Shown here piece after piece: positions 1-5,724 of a stretch of DNA of 5,724 bases. Position numbers and translations under genes: made by a program. Source of the stretch: RUG626 sp964411785 (GTDB lineage Bacteria > Bacillota > Clostridia > Oscillospirales > Oscillospiraceae); contig CAYPMJ010000119.1 in the NCBI GenBank assembly GCA_964411785.1, positions 1-5,724 of the forward strand. The letters run 5' to 3'. The notes below the pieces were generated by a model. The model was not told the DNA's origin and ran no database searches. It was given only the letters and a program-made list of their open reading frames with translations. Within the stretch, counting starts at the first letter, position 1. Each line of letters opens with the position of its first letter.

Positions 1-461
1 ATCTCACCTTCTTTGACCAGGAGACGAACGAGCACTACGTCCCCTATGTCATCGAGCCGTCTCTGGGCTGCGACCGCGTGCTTCTGGCCTTCCTCTGCGA
101 GGCCTATGACGAGGAGGTTGTGGACCCGGAGAAGAACGACGTGCGGGTTGTCCTGCATCTCCACCCGTTCCTGGCGCCGGTGAAGTGCGCGGTGCTGCCG
201 CTCTCCAGGAAGCTGGCTGCTCCGGCCTCGGAGCTTGCGCAGAAGCTCAGGAAGAGGTTCGTCTGCGAGTACGACGAAGCCGGTTCCATAGGCAAGCGCT
301 ACCGCCGTCAGGACGAGGTTGGAACACCCTTCTGTGTGACATATGATTTTGACTCCGTAAACGACGGCTGCGTGACCGTCCGGGAGCGCGACTCCATGGG
401 TCAGGTGCGGATACCTGTTGAGCAGCTTGAGTCGTATATCGCCGAGCGTGTCGACTTCTGA
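1..461 (+). CDS. glyQS: Glycyl-tRNA synthetase, alpha2 (dimeric) type, C-terminal part; 5' end outside window
   Basis: This class II aminoacyl-tRNA synthetase charges tRNA-Gly with glycine in the cytoplasm, using ATP. The open frame begins at base 3 and gives 152 residues up to the TGA at 459-461. Near its start is the class II motif 3 region, read as YVIEPSLGCDRVLLAFLCEA, whose Arg contacts ATP in the family. The C-terminal anticodon-binding domain follows, from about LHPFLAPVKCAVLPL, with the diagnostic stretch SIGKRYRRQDEVGTPFCVTY and then VTVRERDSMGQ near the end. These motifs fit the single-chain dimeric GlyRS found in many Bacillota, archaea and eukaryotes, not the alpha2beta2 GlyQ/GlyS enzyme. 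Roughly the first two thirds of the usual 450-500-residue protein lies upstream. It appears to be the upstream member of the operon, as the next gene starts 5 bases after its stop. The glyS name is also used for this form. Confidence 0.96.
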   Translation, partial: LTFFDQETNEHYVPYVIEPSLGCDRVLLAFLCEAYDEEVVDPEKNDVRVVLHLHPFLAPVKCAVLPLSRKLAAPASELAQKLRKRFVCEYDEAGSIGKRYRRQDEVGTPFCVTYDFDSVNDGCVTVRERDSMGQVRIPVEQLESYIAERVDF

Positions 462-466
462 GCGCC

Positions 467-1201
467 ATGAAGCTTGCGGATATTGTCCTATATAATCATG
501 GGCGCGGCCCCTCCGACGGGAACAACTACTGGCGGCGGGTGACCGTACCTCACTTCATCTTCGTCGGCGTCGAGGCCGCCGTGCTTGGCGCGTGTATCGG
601 GCTTGTGAGCCTTGCCGTCACGGCCTCATATCTCACAGGGTGGCTTGGAAGCGACGTCCTCCCGGCGTTCATGGGAGATCCGCTGACGGCGCTTCTCAAC
701 ATCCTGCCCTGCGTGCTCCTGGCGCTGCTGTTCTACTTTGCCACAGGGCGCGCATGGGCGGCCTTCCTCTTCCCGGCGCTCATTGTCTATTCGCTGACAC
801 TGATAAACTGCGCGTCCTTCTTCTTTAAGTGGCAGGCGCTAAGGCCGGTAAGCTTTGCATCGTCGCTAAGGGCGCTTCTTGACGGCGTCTCGGGCTCAGA
901 GTACTCGTCGCTTCGTGACAGCTTCCTTCGCCCGTGTCTGCTCCTAATGCCGGCAAGCCTTGCGGCCGGGACGGCTCTGGCGGCTCTAGTGACGCCCGGA
1001 GCCATGCCGGGTCTTCCCCGCCTTGCAGGTGCGCTTGTCTGCGCGGCTTTGTGCGTCCTGGTCCTTCTTACGCTGGTAAAGTCGCCCTCGCTCTATGAAG
1101 AGGCGCACCTTACAGTGCAGCTCTCGGCAGGTCCCCAGGATCTTGACTACCTGAGCCACGGGTTTATCTACCCGCTGCTCCACGAGATTGTCGGAGGCTG
1201 A
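467..1201 (+). CDS. Polytopic membrane protein resembling the N-terminal membrane domain of LTA synthase-family proteins, without catalytic domain
   Basis: The predicted protein is 244 residues with about five hydrophobic segments, near residues 28-56, 71-93, 96-120, 157-176 and 186-204. The pattern of paired helices, a Gly-Arg-Ala-Trp turn (94-97), then a helix ending in FFFKWQALRP and a soluble loop, resembles the membrane half of lipoteichoic acid synthase (LtaS)-family proteins as I know them. The tail LSHGFIYPLLHEI (229-241) resembles the segment after the last helix in that family. The extracellular sulfatase-fold domain, which carries the catalytic Thr and the metal ligands in LtaS, is absent: the frame stops at 1199-1201 and no later frame encodes it. 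No clear Shine-Dalgarno site precedes ATG 467, so translation may be coupled to the glyQS stop 5 bases upstream. A role in envelope polymer synthesis is inference only. An unrelated membrane protein family is possible. The gene itself is well supported. Confidence 0.85.
   Translation: MKLADIVLYNHGRGPSDGNNYWRRVTVPHFIFVGVEAAVLGACIGLVSLAVTASYLTGWLGSDVLPAFMGDPLTALLNILPCVLLALLFYFATGRAWAAFLFPALIVYSLTLINCASFFFKWQALRPVSFASSLRALLDGVSGSEYSSLRDSFLRPCLLLMPASLAAGTALAALVTPGAMPGLPRLAGALVCAALCVLVLLTLVKSPSLYEEAHLTVQLSAGPQDLDYLSHGFIYPLLHEIVGG
1193..1197 (+). promoter_or_regulatory. Shine-Dalgarno site GGAGG that sets the start of the 116-aa membrane protein
   Basis: GGAGG lies 5 bases before ATG 1203 and inside the last codons of the preceding gene. 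A TTG in the same frame at 1188 lies upstream of this site and so cannot use it. This favours ATG 1203 as the true start and suggests coupling with the upstream gene, whose stop TGA ends at 1201. Confidence 0.75.
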
Positions 1202-1202
1202 T

Positions 1203-1553
1203 ATGGGTACAGGTCAGGCGTTTGTGAAATGGCTGCGTCCCGCGGGATGCGCCGTGTTCCTTATTTTCGGCATTGCCTTCACCATCAGCCTTTTTACGGC
1301 GAAGGGGACGCCGGTGGAGGGCTATTCGGCTCCGGAGGACAGCAGCTACTACATGGAGCATCCGGAGGAGCTCTGTCTGGAGCTGCGGGAAAATCTCTTC
1401 CCGAAATTGGATATTGACGTCACGGTGCAGCCTGGCGGGGACGGATCGCATGTGGTGGTGCTCTCTGCCTCCCGGGAGGATCTGCGTACCGCCAGGCTCG
1501 CGCTTATTTACTACTACGACGAGGAGCTCTTCGAGTTTACGGAGCTCTCCTGA
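1203..1553 (+). CDS. Conserved-looking small single-pass membrane protein of unknown function
   Basis: The product is 116 residues. A short basic N-terminus (Lys9, Arg12) is followed by one hydrophobic segment at about residues 14-33, so the positive-inside rule predicts a cytoplasmic N-terminus and an extracytoplasmic rest. There is no cleavage site or lipobox that I can support, so it is most likely a bitopic anchor. The outer part begins with a Pro/Gly/Tyr-rich linker (TPVEGYSAPEDSSYY, 36-50), then an acidic predicted helix (EELCLELRENLF) and a compact alpha/beta-looking tail ending in an acidic YYYDEELFEF. The start is ATG 1203, with GGAGG 5 bases upstream; the TTG at 1188 is less likely. 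It sits 1 base after the previous membrane-protein gene and 12 bases before nadE, so it is probably made together with the former. I do not recognise a named family, and no catalytic motif is visible. Confidence 0.82.
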   Translation: MGTGQAFVKWLRPAGCAVFLIFGIAFTISLFTAKGTPVEGYSAPEDSSYYMEHPEELCLELRENLFPKLDIDVTVQPGGDGSHVVVLSASREDLRTARLALIYYYDEELFEFTELS

Positions 1554-1565
1554 AAGGGTGAGAAG

Positions 1566-3446
1566 ATGAGAGATGGTTTTATTAAGGCCGCCGCTGCATC
1601 CCCGCGCGTCGTTCTGGCCGATCCGGCGCAGAACGCCCTTGAAATCATCGGCCTTGCGCGCAGAGCCGCGGCGCTCGGTGTGAAGCTCTGCGTCTTCCCT
1701 GAGCTCAGCCTTACAGGGGTGAGCTGCGGGGATCTGTTCATGCAGAAGGCGCTTCTTGACGAGGCCGAGGAGGCGCTCTTCCTCGTTCTTAACGGGACAT
1801 CAGAGCTCGGGATGCTGCTTGTCGTTGGGCTCCCCCTCCGGTGCGACGGAAAGGTCTTCAGCTGCGCGGCGCTCATGTGCGGTGGGGAGCTTGTGGGAGT
1901 GGTCCCCAAAACATGTGTACCGGCCGATGAGCGCCGGTGGTTCTCCACGGATTCTGACAGCAGCCGCGGGCACGTGCTGAGCCTCACTCAGCCGGACGGC
2001 GATATTCTGTATATCCCCCTTGCGAGGAACGTTTACGGCGTGGGAGGCGTGGAGGGCCTCTGTCTTGGCGTGGAGCTTGGCGACGAGCCCTTTGACCCCG
2101 GGGATGTCAGCGGGAGGCTATGCCGTCTGGGGGCCACCGTGCTTATAAACCCCGCAGCTCCCCGGGCGCTTGCCGGCGGGGATGAGAAGCGCCGTCAGAT
2201 GCTGCTCGGGCAGTCCGCTCAGTATGTCTGCGGCGTGATCCGCGCCGGCGCAGGCGCGGGCGAGAGCTCAACAGACGGCGTCTTCTCCGGACAGTGTGTC
2301 ATCTGCGAAAACGGCGAGCTGCTTGCCGAGACAAGCATGGAGCCGGGCCTTGCGGTGTCGGAGCTGGACATGGATCGTCTCACCTTTGAGCGCCGGCGCA
2401 TCTCCGGCTTCGGGTGCGGGGAGGGCGCTGCGCTCTTCTGCACTCTGCCGCAGCGGGAGACCGGCCTCACCCGCCATATAAGTCCCACGCCCTTCGTCCC
2501 TGAGGCGCGTGAGGAGCTTGCCCGGCGCTGTCGGGAGGTGCTGGCCATACAGACCGCCGCGCTTTGTGAGCGGGCGGCCCACACAGGCGCTCAGTGCCTG
2601 GTGGTCGGCGTGTCCGGAGGCCTTGACTCCGCCCTTGCTCTCACTGTGGCGCAGGACGCAGCCAAAAAGCTTGGGATCAGCGCCGTCGCTGTGACCATGC
2701 CGTGCTTTGGCACCTCCGGCAGGACGCGCTCCAACGCCGAAGCGCTGGCTCTGGCCCTGGGCGCCAGGTTCAGGACAGTTGATATTTCAGAAAGCGTCCT
2801 GGCGCACCTTGGCGACATAGGCCACGCAGAGGACAACCACGACGCCGCATACGAGAACGCACAGTCCAGGGAGCGCACCCAGGTGCTCATGGATATCGCA
2901 AACGCCGAGAACGGCCTTGTGGTCGGAACCGGCGACATGAGTGAGCTCGCCCTGGGGTGGACCACCTACAACGGCGACCAGATGAGCATGTACGGGGTGA
3001 ACGCCGGTGTTCCTAAGACGCTTGTGAGGGCCGTGGTGCTATATCTTGCCGGGACGAGGGGCGGCACTGTCGGGGAAATCTTGCGGGACATTGCCGAAAC
3101 ACCCATCTCCCCCGAGCTTCTGCCGGGAGGTCAGATGACCGAGGAGCTCATAGGCCCCTATGAACTCCATGACTTTTTCCTCTTCCACATGCTCCGCTAT
3201 GGCGCAGGGCCCGGAAAGCTTCTGAGGCTTGCCGAGTACGCCTTTAAGGGCCGCTTTAAGCGCTCCGAGCTGCTGCAGTGGCTGCGGGTATTTCTCACCA
3301 GGTTCTTCAGTCAGCAGTTCAAACGCTCCGCCATGCCCGACGGGCCCTGCGTCGTCGACATAAGCCTCTCCCCGAGAGACGGCCTGAGGATGCCCTCGGA
3401 CGCCTGTGCCGGGCTGTGGCTGCGCAGACTGGACGAGCTTTGCTGA
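1566..3446 (+). CDS. nadE: NAD+ synthetase, two-domain (glutamine-dependent type) with catalytic Cys of the glutaminase domain replaced by Gly
   Basis: NadE makes NAD+ from nicotinic acid adenine dinucleotide, ATP and ammonia in the cytoplasm, the last step of NAD synthesis. The 626 residues match the usual two-domain length. Residues 1-270 are a nitrilase-fold glutaminase domain, with Glu46 in FPELSLTG, Lys115 in VPKTCVP, ERRWF (122-126) and ESSTDGVF (233-240). In the family the nucleophile lies in GVEICEDLW; here the aligned segment is GVELGDEPF (168-176), with Gly172 in place of Cys. Residues 320-626 are the synthetase domain: PP-loop SGGLDSALAL (350-359), MPCFGTSGRTRSN (378-390), YENAQSRERTQ (429-439), GTGDMSELALGWTTYNGDQM (454-473), SPELLP (515-520), GPYELHDFF (530-538) and RFFSQQFKRS (579-588), all well kept. 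The enzyme is therefore probably a working synthetase that uses free ammonia or nitrogen from another protein; this is inference. The start ATG 1566 has an AAGGG site 7 bases upstream. mnmE follows after 21 bases. Confidence 0.96.
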   Translation: MRDGFIKAAAASPRVVLADPAQNALEIIGLARRAAALGVKLCVFPELSLTGVSCGDLFMQKALLDEAEEALFLVLNGTSELGMLLVVGLPLRCDGKVFSCAALMCGGELVGVVPKTCVPADERRWFSTDSDSSRGHVLSLTQPDGDILYIPLARNVYGVGGVEGLCLGVELGDEPFDPGDVSGRLCRLGATVLINPAAPRALAGGDEKRRQMLLGQSAQYVCGVIRAGAGAGESSTDGVFSGQCVICENGELLAETSMEPGLAVSELDMDRLTFERRRISGFGCGEGAALFCTLPQRETGLTRHISPTPFVPEAREELARRCREVLAIQTAALCERAAHTGAQCLVVGVSGGLDSALALTVAQDAAKKLGISAVAVTMPCFGTSGRTRSNAEALALALGARFRTVDISESVLAHLGDIGHAEDNHDAAYENAQSRERTQVLMDIANAENGLVVGTGDMSELALGWTTYNGDQMSMYGVNAGVPKTLVRAVVLYLAGTRGGTVGEILRDIAETPISPELLPGGQMTEELIGPYELHDFFLFHMLRYGAGPGKLLRLAEYAFKGRFKRSELLQWLRVFLTRFFSQQFKRSAMPDGPCVVDISLSPRDGLRMPSDACAGLWLRRLDELC

Positions 3447-3455
3447 TTAACTGAG

Positions 3456-3460
3456 AGGTG
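3456..3460 (+). promoter_or_regulatory. Shine-Dalgarno site of mnmE
   Basis: AGGTG, within GAGAGGTGAG, lies 7 bases before ATG 3468 in the 21-base nadE-mnmE gap. It supports that start, which also gives the expected family N-terminus (DVIAAVATG). No promoter or terminator fits in the gap, so mnmE is probably transcribed with nadE. Confidence 0.7.
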
Positions 3461-3467
3461 AGACTTT

Positions 3468-4832
3468 ATGAGCGATGTCATTGCCGCGGTGGCCACAGGC
3501 GCTGTCCGTTCCGCCATAGGCATTCTCAGAATGTCGGGGGACGGCTGCATCGGGACCGTGGACCGCGTTTTCAAAGCAAAGAACGGACGTCCCATGGCCG
3601 ACGCCCCATCGGGCAAGATGGTATATGGGGAGCTCCGTGGGGAGGACGGGGCGCTGCTGGATCTTTGCATGTGCGTCGTGTTCCGCTCGCCTCACAGCGC
3701 AACAGGCGAGGATACGGCGGAGCTTCACTGTCACGGCTCCCCTGTGGCGCTCTCCTCCGGACTTCGGGCCCTCTTCCGGGCGGGGGCGAGGCAGGCCGGG
3801 CCGGGGGAGTTTACAAAGCGGGCCTTTTTAAACGGCAAGCTGGACCTCACCGAGGCGGAGGCCGTGGCGGACCTCATCGACGCCGAGACGGAGGCCGCCG
3901 TCAGAAACGCCTCCGGACAGCTGGCGGGAGCCGTCATGCGCAAGTGCGGCCTCGTCTACGACGCGCTTATTGATATTGTGTCACATTTTCAGGCGGAGAT
4001 AGACTTTCCCGATGAGGATGTGGAGCCGTTTGAGCTTGCGCGCTACGGTGACGTGCTCCTAAGGTCCCTATCCAGCCTTCGGGAGCTCCTCGCCACCTTT
4101 GAGCGGGGGAGGCTGCTTCGCGACGGCGTGCGCTGCGCCATTGTGGGACGCCCGAACGTGGGGAAGTCGTCCCTCTTAAACGCCCTTCTCGGCTACGAGA
4201 GGTCCATAGTCACCGACATTCCCGGCACCACCCGCGACACGGTGGAGGAGAAGTGCGTGCTAGGAGGCGTTCTGCTGAGGCTCATTGACACAGCGGGTCT
4301 GCGCGAGAGCGCGGAGGCTGTGGAGAGGCTTGGGGTGGAGCGCACCCTGAGCGCCATGGGAAATGCCGGGCTCATCCTGGCGGTGCTGGACAGCTCCGTG
4401 CCGGTGACGGATGAGGACCTTGAGCTTGTGAGGAAGGCCGAGGCTCTCGCGCCGACCATAGTCGTCTGGAATAAGTGCGACCTCCCCCAGGCGGGAGCGC
4501 CGGGCAGCGCCTCAGACTTCTCCCCGTCAGTTCACGTATCCGCCAGGGAGGGAACCGGGCTTTCCGGCCTTGCGGACTGTGTCGGCGCACTTTTTGCGGG
4601 CAGGCCTTTAACGCCCGGGGAGATCATAACGAATGAGAGACAGGCCGAGGAGCTGGAGAGGGCCGTACAGGCGCTTTCAGCTTCGGTTGACGCACTTAAG
4701 TCCGGCACCACTCCGGACGCCGTGCTCATGGAGGTGGAGGAGGCCCTGTCTGCACTGGGAGCTCTCACGGGCAGAATCCTGCGCGATGATGTGGTCGACA
4801 GGATTTTTCAAAGATTCTGTGTAGGAAAGTAA
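3468..4832 (+). CDS. mnmE: tRNA uridine-5-carboxymethylaminomethyl(34) synthesis GTPase MnmE
   Basis: MnmE works with MnmG to modify the wobble uridine (U34) of certain tRNAs to (carboxymethyl)aminomethyl-uridine, using a tetrahydrofolate one-carbon unit, FAD/NADH and GTP hydrolysis. The 454-residue length is typical. The N-terminal folate-binding and dimerisation domain spans about 1-120 (IAAVATGAVRSAIGILRMSG; GEDTAELHCHG, 80-90; GPGEFTKRAFLNGKLDLTEA, 111-130). A helical domain follows and is interrupted by the Ras-like G domain, about 218-380: G1 GRPNVGKS (227-234), G2/K-loop region IPGTTRDTVEE (251-261), G3 DTAG (274-277), G4 NKCD (335-338) and probable G5 SAR (358-360). The C-terminal helical part ends in FCVGK (450-454), the family's terminal motif with its conserved Cys451. 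All key motifs are present, so it should be functional. It lies 21 bases after nadE. The usual partner gene mnmG is not next to it. Confidence 0.97.
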   Translation: MSDVIAAVATGAVRSAIGILRMSGDGCIGTVDRVFKAKNGRPMADAPSGKMVYGELRGEDGALLDLCMCVVFRSPHSATGEDTAELHCHGSPVALSSGLRALFRAGARQAGPGEFTKRAFLNGKLDLTEAEAVADLIDAETEAAVRNASGQLAGAVMRKCGLVYDALIDIVSHFQAEIDFPDEDVEPFELARYGDVLLRSLSSLRELLATFERGRLLRDGVRCAIVGRPNVGKSSLLNALLGYERSIVTDIPGTTRDTVEEKCVLGGVLLRLIDTAGLRESAEAVERLGVERTLSAMGNAGLILAVLDSSVPVTDEDLELVRKAEALAPTIVVWNKCDLPQAGAPGSASDFSPSVHVSAREGTGLSGLADCVGALFAGRPLTPGEIITNERQAEELERAVQALSASVDALKSGTTPDAVLMEVEEALSALGALTGRILRDDVVDRIFQRFCVGK

Positions 4833-4850
4833 TTTTTTCCTGTATATCGC

Positions 4851-4879
4851 TTGCAATGGGCATTCTGCACTGGTATAAT
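4851..4879 (+). promoter_or_regulatory. SigA-type promoter for ppdK with extended -10
   Basis: TTGCAA (4851-4856) and a perfect TATAAT (4874-4879) are separated by 17 bp, and TG at 4871-4872 makes an extended -10. Five of the six -35 bases agree with TTGACA apart from the fifth, so this is close to consensus. Transcription would start near 4886, giving a leader of about 58 bases before ATG 4944. It lies in an AT-richer gap after mnmE, which suggests that ppdK is transcribed separately from the upstream operon and probably strongly. Confidence 0.85.
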
Positions 4880-4927
4880 AGGACAGAGAAGAAATCGTTA
4901 TGTACTGATTGACACATTCTGATAATT

Positions 4928-4933
4928 GGAGGG
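4928..4933 (+). promoter_or_regulatory. Shine-Dalgarno site of ppdK
   Basis: GGAGGG lies 10 bases before ATG 4944. The match to anti-SD is strong though the spacing is slightly long. It fixes the start, and the resulting N-terminus (MGKKYVYLFSEGNASM) agrees with the family. Confidence 0.8.
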
Positions 4934-4943
4934 CAAACAAAAT

Positions 4944-5724
4944 ATGGGGAAAAAGTATGTCTATTTGTTTTCCGAGGGCAACGCCTCAATGCGGGAGCTG
5001 CTTGGCGGCAAGGGAGCTAATCTGGCAGAGATGACACATATTGGTCTGCCTGTCCCCCAGGGCTTCACCATCACCACCGAGGCCTGCACGCAGTACTATG
5101 AGGATGGCCGCCGAATCAACGACACCATAATGGCCGAGATCATGGAGTATGTGGCCAAGATGGAGGAGATGAACGGCAAGAAGTTCGGCGACAAGGTGAA
5201 CCCGCTGCTGGTCTCCGTCAGATCCGGCGCAAGGGCCTCCATGCCGGGGATGATGGACACCATTCTGAACCTGGGGCTCAATGACGACGTGGTGGACGCC
5301 ATGATCGCCCAGAATGACGACCCGAAATTCCGTCGGTTCGTGTACGACTCCTATCGCCGGTTCATTCAGATGTTCTCAGACGTTGTCATGGAGGTCGGCA
5401 AGAAATACTTTGAGCAGCTCATTGACAAGATGAAGGCGGACCGCGGCGTCACCTACGATGTGGAGCTCACCGCCGACGACCTGAAGGAGCTGGCAGCGCA
5501 GTTCAAGGAAGAGTACAAATCGAAGATAGGCAAGGACTTCCCCTCAGACCCGAAGGAACAGCTCTATGAGGCCATAAGAGCCGTGTTCCGCTCCTGGGAC
5601 AACCCCAGAGCCAATGTCTACCGCCGTGACAACGACATCCCGTACTCCTGGGGCACAGCCGTGAACGTGATGCCGATGGTGTTCGGCAACCTCAACGACA
5701 ACTCCGGCACGGGCGTTGCGTTCA
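4944..5724 (+). CDS. ppdK: Pyruvate, phosphate dikinase, N-terminal part; 3' end outside window
   Basis: PPDK interconverts pyruvate + ATP + Pi with phosphoenolpyruvate + AMP + PPi. In fermentative Clostridia it acts in glycolysis or PEP formation in the cytoplasm. The window holds the first 260 codons of a family about 870-880 residues long, all within the N-terminal ATP-grasp nucleotide-binding domain. Visible motifs are EGNASMRELLGGKGANLAEM (11-30, with Lys23), GLPVPQGFTITTEACTQYY (34-52), the strongly conserved SVRSGARASMPGMMDTILNL (91-110, with Arg93), and PYSWGTAVNVMPMVFGN near 233-249. Lys23 and Arg93 correspond to the ATP-binding Lys22 and Arg92 described for the Clostridium symbiosum enzyme. 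The phosphocarrier His domain and the PEP/pyruvate barrel lie downstream. It has its own strong promoter and RBS, consistent with high expression. No frameshift or stop occurs in the visible part. Confidence 0.97.
   Translation, partial: MGKKYVYLFSEGNASMRELLGGKGANLAEMTHIGLPVPQGFTITTEACTQYYEDGRRINDTIMAEIMEYVAKMEEMNGKKFGDKVNPLLVSVRSGARASMPGMMDTILNLGLNDDVVDAMIAQNDDPKFRRFVYDSYRRFIQMFSDVVMEVGKKYFEQLIDKMKADRGVTYDVELTADDLKELAAQFKEEYKSKIGKDFPSDPKEQLYEAIRAVFRSWDNPRANVYRRDNDIPYSWGTAVNVMPMVFGNLNDNSGTGVAF

Noticed and set aside
491..496. TATAAT near the start of the 244-aa membrane protein gene.
   Set aside because: No -35 element is present at 16-18 bp, and it would start transcription inside the gene. 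It is probably a chance match in the Leu-Tyr-Asn codons.
1188..1202. TTG at 1188 as start of the small membrane protein (121 residues).
   Set aside because: The GGAGG site at 1193-1197 lies downstream of it and is well placed for ATG 1203.
1199..1203. A frameshift joining the two small membrane-protein genes into one broken gene.
   Set aside because: The second gene has its own RBS, ATG and N-terminal basic-hydrophobic anchor, and no catalytic domain appears in the joined reading, so two separate genes is the simpler view.
1514..1987. Long open frame on the minus strand (157 codons) opposite the start of nadE.
   Set aside because: It lies antisense to a clearly conserved protein, its Ser/Arg/Thr/Pro-rich composition is typical of GC-rich shadow frames, and it shows no domain. 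The same applies to the other minus-strand frames over nadE and mnmE.
3458..3973. Plus-strand 171-codon frame overlapping the start of mnmE.
   Set aside because: It is an Arg/Gly-rich out-of-frame reading of the conserved MnmE N-terminus, with no family resemblance.
4823..4841. Possible terminator after mnmE: AGGAAA and TTTCCT flanking a 7-base loop that includes the stop codon.
   Set aside because: The 6-bp stem is mostly A-T, and the run of T lies in the loop and 3' arm, not after the stem. It is not a convincing intrinsic terminator.
4909..4926. Perfect TTGACA (4909-4914) and a GATAAT (4921-4926) in the ppdK leader.
   Set aside because: They are only 6 bp apart, too close to act together. 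TTGACA has no -10 at 16-18 bp, and GATAAT has only a poor -35 at 4898-4903.

Overview
The window looks like a chromosomal housekeeping segment from a GC-rich member of the Clostridia, plausibly Oscillospiraceae-like. This is inferred from high-GC coding with G/C third positions, an alpha2-type glycyl-tRNA synthetase, a Clostridium-like pyruvate phosphate dikinase, and good SigA-type promoter and Shine-Dalgarno sites. No rRNA, tRNA, CRISPR array, insertion sequence or phage gene is visible. All genes are on the + strand and there is no gene-free stretch over about 110 bases.

Layout: bases 1-461 are the 3' end of a glycyl-tRNA synthetase gene (glyQS). Then, with gaps of only 5, 1, 12 and 21 bases, come four genes that appear to form one operon with it. 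They are a 244-aa polytopic membrane protein resembling only the membrane half of lipoteichoic acid synthase-type proteins (467-1201), a 116-aa single-pass membrane protein of unknown function (1203-1553), a two-domain NAD+ synthetase nadE (1566-3446), and the tRNA-modification GTPase mnmE (3468-4832). A 111-base, AT-richer gap (4833-4943) holds a very good promoter, TTGCAA-17 bp-TATAAT with an extended -10 TG. It drives the last gene, pyruvate phosphate dikinase (ppdK, from 4944), which runs off the window end.

The operon joins translation (glycine charging, wobble-uridine modification), NAD+ synthesis and two envelope proteins. No obvious pathway links all five, so co-expression of growth-related functions is the modest reading.

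The most notable observation is in NadE. The N-terminal glutaminase domain keeps the catalytic Glu (E46) and Lys (K115), but the position of the nucleophilic Cys is Gly172, while the C-terminal synthetase domain is intact. This suggests an enzyme that uses free ammonia, or ammonia from a partner, rather than its own glutaminase. The second point is the stand-alone membrane domain at 467-1201 without a catalytic sulfatase-fold domain, paired with an unknown bitopic protein.
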